DNA from: JACOTV01 sp964579395
Lineage (GTDB): Bacteria > Patescibacteriota > Microgenomatia > UBA1406 > GWC2-37-13
Assembly: GCA_964579395.1 (NCBI GenBank)
Contig: CAZOFT010000005.1
Location: 28,384-92,383, forward strand
DNA: 64,000 nt
Direction of reading: 5' to 3'
The notes below the pieces were generated by a model. It saw only the letters and a list, made by a program, of their open reading frames with translations, had not been told where the DNA came from and made no database searches. Shown here piece after piece: positions 57,889-64,000 of this stretch. Numbering within the stretch: the first letter of the stretch is position 1; every line of letters starts with the position of its first letter. Position numbers and translations under genes: made by a program.

Positions 57889-59108
57889 TTCGCAGTTACA
57901 TAGTGAGCATCAGTACCACGCAGCAGTATTGCAGTAGTTTGTTTTGTTTGCAGATGATAGGTTATCAACGAGGTTGAAGTTTCTTTTGTAGACTCGATAT
58001 AGAGCTTATCACCCTTCGCATTCCATCCGATAACACGTAGCAACTCATCGTTTACTCCACTATACGCTGGCTCAAATCGCTGTGACTTTAGATTATACAC
58101 ACCTACAGAAGGGGCAGTTTTTGTTGGATCAGTCGATTGATAGGAGAACCCCAATAGAGTTGTCGATGATAGTTGCATTGAGGTAACGCGTATGGCCTTG
58201 TCGGGAAAATATCGAGTCAAAAGACTCGTTCGTGTCGGATCGGTAAAATGCCCAATATAATAGAGGTTTTCATAGCGACCAGCTGCGAGTACTGCTGATG
58301 ATGAGGGGAGCCACCGGGCAAGCTGACTATTTAGTTGTAAATCAGCATCCGCATCAGCTTCTGAAAACGGATTAATCACCGCAAGCGTAGTTGCGTCATA
58401 GATTGTTTTGTACGTCAACAGCCATTGCCCATCCGGCGACCATTGTGGCGCACTGTATCCGATGCAGCTGCCTGCTTGGGTGTCACGGCACGTGTCTGAA
58501 AGGCGAAGCAGTATGTCTGATTGTGTTTCGCGATCATACAGCGACAAATCACCGTCGCCGTGCACATCAGCGATATAGCGCCCTGAAGGACTGACAGCAC
58601 TGTTATCGCGAAAGGTGGTTTTTGTACCAGTGCCCAATCTATAACTGACTAGTGGACTCATACTTTTATCAACAAGAGAATAGAGGCTCATTTGCTGCGT
58701 GTCGCCGATTACCTCCGAGATAAGAACGCTGTCTTGATTCTCAGCAAGAGGAATGACATGTATCGGATTTGCACTTTCATACATGCGTTGCGGCACAAAC
58801 TGCGACGGATTCATGACTACAACACCTGCTGAGTCGTATGAAACAACCGTTCCGATAAGCGATGTGCGAGTGAATGTTGGCAGAATTGACGGCGTCGGCG
58901 TGGCCTTGGGGCTAAACGCCCGATAGACATCACGCCGTAGTGTGGGCAGCCATTGCTTTGTCAGAGGTTGCCAATTGCGTGTGATGATGATTGCCGATAG
59001 AGTCAGTGCAACAAGAACAAGCGATATGCTGACGCTGGGGTTGGCCACCGGGCGTGAGGGATCAGGCTTTGCTCGTGGCACCGATACATCGCTGTTGGAA
59101 GATTCCAT
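57882..59108 (-). CDS. Membrane-anchored beta-propeller-like protein
   Basis: A 408-residue protein with a short cytoplasmic N-terminus, one membrane helix (about 26-44), and a large outer part with TolB/WD40-like repeats: SPSGRYIADVHGDGDLSLYDRET, APQWSPDGQWLLTYK and VIGWNAKGDKLYIES are typical blade sequences. This suits a cell-surface binding protein of unknown ligand. A TTGCGA-17-CATACT promoter lies just upstream. Confidence 0.78.
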   Translation of the reverse strand: MESSNSDVSVPRAKPDPSRPVANPSVSISLVLVALTLSAIIITRNWQPLTKQWLPTLRRDVYRAFSPKATPTPSILPTFTRTSLIGTVVSYDSAGVVVMNPSQFVPQRMYESANPIHVIPLAENQDSVLISEVIGDTQQMSLYSLVDKSMSPLVSYRLGTGTKTTFRDNSAVSPSGRYIADVHGDGDLSLYDRETQSDILLRLSDTCRDTQAGSCIGYSAPQWSPDGQWLLTYKTIYDATTLAVINPFSEADADADLQLNSQLARWLPSSSAVLAAGRYENLYYIGHFTDPTRTSLLTRYFPDKAIRVTSMQLSSTTLLGFSYQSTDPTKTAPSVGVYNLKSQRFEPAYSGVNDELLRVIGWNAKGDKLYIESTKETSTSLITYHLQTKQTTAILLRGTDAHYVTANQ

Positions 59109-59117
59109 ATGCTACTT

Positions 59118-59146
59118 AGTATGACAAACCGAAGGTGTAGTCGCAA
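59118..59146 (-). promoter_or_regulatory. Promoter of the beta-propeller gene
   Basis: On the minus strand TTGCGA (59141-59146), a 17-bp spacer and CATACT (59118-59123); predicted start 59111, three bases before the ATG. Confidence 0.5.
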
Positions 59147-59157
59147 CTGCGCCCTGA

Positions 59158-60426
59158 CTAAAGAAAGACGCTTGCAAGTCCTAAAAAGACAAAAAAGCCG
59201 ATAACATCTGTTGCTGTCGTGATAAAAATGGTGGCAGATGACGCCGGGTCCTTACCGAGTGATTTCATGATCATCGGGACCAGCGCACCGAAAAATCCTG
59301 CCGTGATAAGATTGACGATCATGGCTGTACCGATGACAAGGCCAAGCATCGGACTGTGGTTAAATATGGTGGCAATAGCAGCAACAATAAGGCCGTTGAT
59401 AATACCGTTTGTAGCGCCCGCGATCATTTCGTTTACGATCAATTTCCCTCCTGTCTCCAGCTTCACTTCCTTTAATACAAGTCCGCGCACGGTCACGGCC
59501 AGTGTCTGCGTGGCAGCATTTCCCCCCATTCCGGCGACAATCGGCATGTAGGCAGCCAACAAGGTCACGCGCGCAATGGTGCTCTCAAAAAGTCCGACAA
59601 CAGATGCCGCTAAAAAGGCGGTAGCAAGGTTGATGATGAGCCACTTGTATCGGTATTTTACTTTTACAAATGCCGTGTCGAGCGAGCTCTCTTCATTGTC
59701 TACGCCGGCAAATCCATACAGATCACGAGTTGCATTTTTATCGATAAGACGAATTATGTCATTTGAATGAATTATTCCCAAGACGCTTTCATCCTGATCG
59801 AGCACAACCACTTTATTGTGGGGGTGTTTGACAAATGAGTTAATCACTTTAGAAACTTCGCTGTCATAGCGAATAGCGGGCACACGACGAATGTATTTGT
59901 CTTCAATGTCATTGGTGCGATGAAGTGCAAGAATGGAGCCAGGCAACTCACCCAATAGCTTGCCGTCTTCGACAACAAGTATTGCAGGAAACGTGCCGGT
60001 CTCCAGTTCAAAGGCACTGAGCTCATCGAGAATCGCACTCATTTTTACGTTTTTCTGCACGATAATATAGTTCAGGTTCATAAGTCCTGCTGCCGCGCGT
60101 GGGTTGAATTTGAGCAAGAATTCAACTTTTTCTTTTATGTTGTCATTGAGTTGTTGGGTGATGGTTTCTGAGCGTTTGTCCGGGAGGCGCCTCAGAATTT
60201 GCGTGGTTTTATCCGGAGCCAGTGGATTGATCATTGTCAGGACCTCCTCATCAGTCATTTCCTTCAAAATTTCACGCTGAATGCGGGAGGGGAGCTTGGT
60301 GAGGATATACCCTTGACGGGTAGACTCAAGACCTTTAAACAGAAAGATGCGGGTCTTGGGTGCGCTGACAATTTGCTTGATTATTGTGCGATCGCTTACT
60401 GCAGCATCAGCTGAACCATTGGCCAT
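59158..60426 (-). CDS. mgtE: Magnesium transporter MgtE
   Basis: MgtE is a Mg2+-gated channel. Domains in order: MgtE-N helical superhelix (about 15-120, LPDKRSETITQQL), two CBS domains (about 130-250), a connecting helix and five membrane helices with the pore signature PIVAGMGGNAATQTLAVTVRGL (about 311-332). Length 422, a little short of the usual 450. The start at 60426 is chosen from the promoter and the family start. Confidence 0.94.
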   Translation of the reverse strand: MANGSADAAVSDRTIIKQIVSAPKTRIFLFKGLESTRQGYILTKLPSRIQREILKEMTDEEVLTMINPLAPDKTTQILRRLPDKRSETITQQLNDNIKEKVEFLLKFNPRAAAGLMNLNYIIVQKNVKMSAILDELSAFELETGTFPAILVVEDGKLLGELPGSILALHRTNDIEDKYIRRVPAIRYDSEVSKVINSFVKHPHNKVVVLDQDESVLGIIHSNDIIRLIDKNATRDLYGFAGVDNEESSLDTAFVKVKYRYKWLIINLATAFLAASVVGLFESTIARVTLLAAYMPIVAGMGGNAATQTLAVTVRGLVLKEVKLETGGKLIVNEMIAGATNGIINGLIVAAIATIFNHSPMLGLVIGTAMIVNLITAGFFGALVPMIMKSLGKDPASSATIFITTATDVIGFFVFLGLASVFL

Positions 60427-60435
60427 ATGGTATAT

Positions 60436-60465
60436 ATAGTACAATCTTGAGGCAGACAAAATCAA
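60436..60465 (-). promoter_or_regulatory. Promoter of mgtE
   Basis: On the minus strand TTGATT (60460-60465), an 18-bp spacer and TACTAT (60436-60441); predicted start 60429, three bases before the mgtE ATG. No M-box riboswitch can fit in so short a leader. Confidence 0.45.
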
Positions 60466-60485
60466 CGTCAAACAATTAGTACTAG

Positions 60486-61550
60486 CTATACTATCATCTC
60501 AAGCTCCTCTATGATGCTTGGGTCACGAAGTGGATGGTTGGGCAACATGCCCGATGCATACCGGCGACTTGCCTGCGCGCGTAACAGCAGTTTTTGCGTA
60601 TGAGTAATGGGTGCCTGTTGGATATTGTGATCAAGTTCCAGCAGCACTTCATTCAAATGCGACGTGCTGTCTTCAATTACGTGAGTTTGTGCGCAGATCG
60701 TGTCCATACGGGCTATCTCACTGCTTTCAATCGGCTCATTGCTGCTCCAGACGCGTTGGGTAAGCCATTCCTGCTCGCCTGTATCCAACATATCAAGCCG
60801 TTGCAGGACTCTGATAGTAACTGCCGTCATTTTACCCTCGTAAAAGTCAGAATAGAGCTTGCCGCCCCGACTAACTTCCTGCGGTTGTGTATTGCGCACA
60901 TCATTGCGTATTTGACACGCAGTGGTGTTGAATGGCGACGCTTCAAGTAAAAACTGTGCCAGCGTACTATCGCCAGCCGCTGCAGCCGCACGACTCCACC
61001 ATTGTTCTATAAATCCCAACCTACGCGCAGTTTGTGCAAAATAGTCATCCAACCCCATGTGTGTGCCGGCAGCGGCACGGTCGCGCTGAGCTTGTTTGAA
61101 TCCGGCAATCGTATCGACCCATGCGCCCTGCATATCAAGCGGAAACAGTGCGGGATCCAGATCGATTGCTCCGGTTGTTGCGGTATCAAAGGTCTTGCGA
61201 CAGGCATCTTCGCCGTATCGACCAAGTGCTGTTTCGACTCCACACCGCACCGTGCGCCCGTCAACGATATCGTCGTGCATATATAAGAGTGCAGTCATCG
61301 TACCCACCCCAACTGCATACGGTACAGCGCGCTCGTCGTGCTCGGTCAGAAGAGCCGGGATTGCACCTGGCCATGGACACACCGTTTCTGCCGTGTGCAC
61401 CACTGATTCACCGAGCCGCTCTTGCATATGATGTTTTTGAGCAGTAGCCCAAAGAGGGGTAAACCCAGATGTAAAAACCAAGGAGTCAAAACGTTCGTCT
61501 TGCGACTGATACCATTCGTTTTCTTCCTGTCGTGTGTATTCTTTTGTCAT
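60486..61550 (-). CDS. Polyprenyl synthase-like protein with altered second Asp motif
   Basis: A 354-residue all-alpha protein resembling trans-isoprenyl diphosphate synthases. The first aspartate motif is intact (DDIVD, residues 93-97, in LLYMHDDIVDGRT), and the region of the second reads CQIRNDVRNTQP (NDVRN, 216-220) where the family has FQxxDDxxD; the following EGKMTAVTI matches the usual EGKxTLP. Two of three Asp of the second motif are Asn, so chain elongation may be changed or lost. It is divergent from a radical SAM gene across 82 bp. A role in making or modifying an isoprenoid is inferred. Confidence 0.68.
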   Translation of the reverse strand: MTKEYTRQEENEWYQSQDERFDSLVFTSGFTPLWATAQKHHMQERLGESVVHTAETVCPWPGAIPALLTEHDERAVPYAVGVGTMTALLYMHDDIVDGRTVRCGVETALGRYGEDACRKTFDTATTGAIDLDPALFPLDMQGAWVDTIAGFKQAQRDRAAAGTHMGLDDYFAQTARRLGFIEQWWSRAAAAAGDSTLAQFLLEASPFNTTACQIRNDVRNTQPQEVSRGGKLYSDFYEGKMTAVTIRVLQRLDMLDTGEQEWLTQRVWSSNEPIESSEIARMDTICAQTHVIEDSTSHLNEVLLELDHNIQQAPITHTQKLLLRAQASRRYASGMLPNHPLRDPSIIEELEMIV

Positions 61551-61581
61551 AGTACAACAAGATCTATTGAGCAATTTCTTG

Positions 61582-61597
61582 CATAGTATATACTATG
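61582..61597. promoter_or_regulatory. Perfect palindrome CATAGTATATACTATG between divergent genes
   Basis: This 16-bp perfect palindrome lies in the 82-bp gap between the prenyl-synthase-like and radical SAM genes. It holds TATACT on both strands, so one element can provide the -10 of both. On the plus strand TTGAGC (61567-61572) lies 16 bp upstream of TATACT. A further TACTAT at 61605-61610 could also serve the radical SAM gene. Confidence 0.55.
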
Positions 61598-61632
61598 TAC
61601 GATTTACTATTGCAGTTTATTTACCAATACAT

Positions 61633-63312
61633 ATGATGAACCAGTATGAGAACCTTCAAAAAGTCAGTGCGCCTGCAGAGCGAAGACCCAACCCCGAGCG
61701 CGTAGCTCACCTTGCAGATCAATTGCGCACGCTTCCTGATGAGGCATTCACCCGCTTGCAGATCATACAAGGTGAAGTCGGTTGTCTGCACGGATGCGCA
61801 TTTTGCTCGGCACAAGCATCAACTCACCGTACCCGCATCGCACCTGATGCAATGACCGATCTGATACTGGCCACAAGACAAGTTGCATTGGAGATTGCCC
61901 AACGCGATCCTGATGCCGCAAGACCTCAACATGGACTGGTGGGAGGGAACCGCGAAAAAAATCCCGGCGTCATCTATCCCTACACCGATAGTGATCCGCT
62001 TTCAGATCCGAATCTGGAAGGAATTATCGGCGGCGTCAGTAGAGAGCTGGGATGCCGGTTCAAAATCTCCTCAGTCGGCTATGATCGGACAGATGGCTCC
62101 CTTCAGCAGATGCACGAACGCATCGCTCAAGAACATGCCGGCGCGTTTGAGGGTCTTCGGCTATCGATGTCGCAGTATCCCATAGGCGCACGCGATCCTG
62201 AATCGTTTACGGAAGACTTTGCCAACGCACTTCGCACCTATCGCCCGGTGATGGATCATTTGCGACAATCTGAGAAAGAAGCGGTGGTAGAACTTCGCTT
62301 TGCACCGCATTTTCAAGCAGGTGACGAACCGCTCGGCGACACGCGCATAAACGGTCACCATGTACTTCATAGCGGACCGTACACACTGGTGAGCCATGCG
62401 GCGGGTGAGGAGCTGGCTTCATCTCATGTGCAAGGAGTCGACGGACGGTCGCCGGTGTTTTCAGAACCGGCAACGAGCTATACCTTGATCACCGCATCAG
62501 ACGCCAAACTGGATGAGCAATGGCAAGAACTTGCACAGCAGGCGATAGAAGCCGGCGGTAATCTACCCTCATCACCGGATGCCCGCGTTCATACGAAAGA
62601 TGTGGATGTGTATCTCACCGAAAATGTTGCGGGCCCCTACTACTCCATCGATCCTGCTTTCTCAGAAGACGGACACTTTGAAGCGTTGCAGCTCTACCCG
62701 CAGACCGAACAACGTCCGATAGCGGGGTATATCGACAGTACCCGGTATGTTCTCAACACACTCCTTGACTACAAAAAAGCACATGGAGTCGGACGAAGAG
62801 AACCTATGCCCGGTGCAACCTGGGATGACGTGGAAGAAGTGCTGCGCCTGCTTGAGGAGCAAATGGATGATCTGACTCTTTATAATGCTCCCGCGGCTAC
62901 TCATATGAAAACCAACATTATGCCTATCGTGCAAATGTATGTTGATGCACTGTCTCAAGCGGATTATGATCCCGCACTGGTGTTTGATAACAGGTTTACC
63001 ATAGACACGGGTACTATTGTGAATCAAGGCCGTGCAAAGCACTTGTTTGGGGGACTGGCAACAGCAACCAATCTGCCGCTCACGCCACAAGAACAGCGTA
63101 GCCACGGATCCGGTGTCAGTTTGGGAGCGATGCGGGGAGACCGTTGGAAATGGTCACCGAATCCTGCAACCGCAGTACCTGGTGAAGAAGCATGGGTGAC
63201 AATCGGTGGTGCAAAAAGTCCGCCGATTACCTACGCAACAGAGCTGCGGGTTGATGAAGTCAGCTACGAGACGCTTGAGAGCCTGCGAAGCTTCATAATC
63301 ACCGGCCTCTAA
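61633..63312 (+). CDS. Radical SAM-type protein of unknown function
   Basis: A 559-residue protein with a radical SAM cluster motif Cx3Cx2C near the N-terminus: Cys51, Cys55 and Cys58 in VGCLHGCAFCSAQ, which would bind a [4Fe-4S] cluster and SAM. A following glycine-rich stretch (HGLVGGNREKNPG) and SVGYDRTDGSLQQMHERI fit a TIM-barrel core; the C-terminal 250 residues do not match a domain I know. No second cluster motif is seen. Divergent pairing with a prenyl-synthase-like gene and a shared palindrome suggest a joint role. The tandem ATG codons at 61633 and 61636 are the likely start. Confidence 0.7.
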   Translation: MMNQYENLQKVSAPAERRPNPERVAHLADQLRTLPDEAFTRLQIIQGEVGCLHGCAFCSAQASTHRTRIAPDAMTDLILATRQVALEIAQRDPDAARPQHGLVGGNREKNPGVIYPYTDSDPLSDPNLEGIIGGVSRELGCRFKISSVGYDRTDGSLQQMHERIAQEHAGAFEGLRLSMSQYPIGARDPESFTEDFANALRTYRPVMDHLRQSEKEAVVELRFAPHFQAGDEPLGDTRINGHHVLHSGPYTLVSHAAGEELASSHVQGVDGRSPVFSEPATSYTLITASDAKLDEQWQELAQQAIEAGGNLPSSPDARVHTKDVDVYLTENVAGPYYSIDPAFSEDGHFEALQLYPQTEQRPIAGYIDSTRYVLNTLLDYKKAHGVGRREPMPGATWDDVEEVLRLLEEQMDDLTLYNAPAATHMKTNIMPIVQMYVDALSQADYDPALVFDNRFTIDTGTIVNQGRAKHLFGGLATATNLPLTPQEQRSHGSGVSLGAMRGDRWKWSPNPATAVPGEEAWVTIGGAKSPPITYATELRVDEVSYETLESLRSFIITGL

Positions 63313-63339
63313 TTTGTTTTTCTTAACTGATCTGGCCGC

Positions 63340-63987
63340 TTAAGTAGTTTTCATTTGAGGCTTACCTGCATCAGCGAGTTTTTTATTTAGCGCATCTCGT
63401 CTTTCTTTTGATTTTTTTGGCTGAACAAAATAAAAGTCAAATAACTCCTCCAAAACATCGAGATTCCATTCAGCCTCTCCAGGCTCAACACTAATCACCT
63501 CTCCAGAACTCGTTGACTTATTCGGGTGTGCTGCGAAGTTTCCTATATTTCTGATTGCGTCAAGATCACCTGCAATGTGTGAGGGTAAAACACTTGAATC
63601 CAAAATGCTTTGAATCTCCTTTGCCAAATCGCCCTTTTTTACCCCCGCTACATTTCGCAGAAGGTTTTGTAAGCATCGCCTACTCAAGGCCGCACTAGCT
63701 TTTGGACTATCCGATAGAACAAGACATGCTTCCTTATAGTCGTCTGCATATTCATCGGGAATACATGAATCTAACGGCGATCTTGAGATTCCTTTTGGAT
63801 AAACCAAAGTGTAAGAGAGATACTCGCCATTATTTGAACATGACATTTGAACAATTGTTCTGCTACATGAAGGACACTCACAGTGACGAATGTTCCAGTA
63901 CTTTCGATTATCGGGATCGTTATAATTTGAAAAATCTCGAGAATACCAGTCTGGAAAGAATGCTGTATTACAATGCGGACATTTCAT
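63340..63987 (-). CDS. DUF4145 protein with N-terminal zinc ribbon
   Basis: A 215-residue protein: CPHC at the N-terminus and CECPSC near residue 36 form a zinc ribbon, followed by a helical DUF4145 domain (SDSPKASAALSRRCLQNLLRN... to LDAIRNIGNFAAHP, the R-x-x-GN-x-xAH signature). DUF4145 proteins are often seen near restriction-modification and other defence genes, but their function is unknown. The gene is AT-richer than its neighbours, suggesting transfer. The start at 63987 is only 13 bases from the window end, so the upstream context is not visible. Confidence 0.82.
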   Translation of the reverse strand: MKCPHCNTAFFPDWYSRDFSNYNDPDNRKYWNIRHCECPSCSRTIVQMSCSNNGEYLSYTLVYPKGISRSPLDSCIPDEYADDYKEACLVLSDSPKASAALSRRCLQNLLRNVAGVKKGDLAKEIQSILDSSVLPSHIAGDLDAIRNIGNFAAHPNKSTSSGEVISVEPGEAEWNLDVLEELFDFYFVQPKKSKERRDALNKKLADAGKPQMKTT

Positions 63988-64000
63988 ATTTTGGTGACCC

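Noticed and set aside
60426..60480. A magnesium (M-box) riboswitch upstream of mgtE
   Set aside because: The predicted leader is about 3 bases and the entire gap to the next gene is under 60 bases, far too short for an M-box.
1..64000. An alternative genetic code with TGA as Gly
   Set aside because: TGA is used as stop at many genes, including ATGA overlaps at mraZ/rsmH, rsmH/ftsL, murG/ftsQ and gatC/gatA, and is not seen inside conserved coding regions.

Overview
The window looks like a chromosomal segment of a host-dependent, reduced-genome bacterium of the Candidate Phyla Radiation (Patescibacteria). A Microgenomates- or Parcubacteria-type lineage is my guess; there is no rRNA here to test it. 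The support is indirect: very tight gene packing, shortened versions of universal proteins (MurE without its N-terminal domain, a 90-residue AtpH), an eukaryote-type IleS, many genes whose -10 box sits just upstream of the start codon with no ribosome binding site, and almost no biosynthetic genes apart from one orphan TyrA. TGA is used as an ordinary stop (many ATGA overlaps), so the code is table 11, not the Gracilibacteria or Absconditabacteria code.

Layout. 1-1318 is the start of murJ on the minus strand, cut by the window edge. 1411-16678 is a near-complete division and cell wall (dcw) cluster: mraZ, rsmH, ftsL, ftsI, murE, murC, murB, murA, dgkA, mraY, ftsW, murG, ftsQ, ftsA, ftsZ; murD, murF and ddl are absent here. 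16734-18893 is a triad of two unknown genes around tyrA. 18936-24041 holds ileS, rodA, rplU, rpmA and a ParB-type HTH gene, meeting lepB tail to tail. 24621-26904 (minus strand) is accessory: a membrane protein gene whose reading frame runs straight through a tRNA-Thr gene, then three tandem paralogues of an unrecognised family. 27034-31068 is mixed: a low-GC Ldh_2 dehydrogenase, a small GIY-YIG gene with three related palindromes upstream, tRNA-Gly, a nucleotide-sugar-hydrolase-like protein fused to a possible ribbon-helix-helix tail, and an APC permease. 31270-35017 is a surface polysaccharide operon (O-antigen ligase and three glycosyltransferases).

35117-38178 has a DUF1697 gene, tRNA-Val, a LysM protein, lemA and htpX. 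38207-40305 is murT-gatD (amidation of the peptidoglycan stem), followed by gatCAB, dnaE, the full F-type ATP synthase operon (atpI-B-E-F-H-A-G-D-C), topA, pyrG, rplS and yraN up to 57888. 57882-60426 holds a membrane-anchored beta-propeller protein and mgtE. 60486-63312 is a divergent pair, a polyprenyl-synthase-like protein and a radical SAM protein, facing away from a perfect palindrome. A zinc-ribbon DUF4145 gene closes the window.

How it fits together: most of the window serves cell wall growth and division (dcw cluster, rodA, MurT/GatD, LysM, MurJ), translation (ileS, gatCAB, ribosomal proteins, tRNAs) and energy (ATP synthase). The parts I find most worth following are the tRNA embedded in frame within a coding region, the three-paralogue array, the palindrome cluster at the GIY-YIG gene, the radical SAM/prenyl-synthase pair, and the 10-bp periodic MraZ operator. 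All intergenic gaps are under 300 bases. Promoter calls are by eye.
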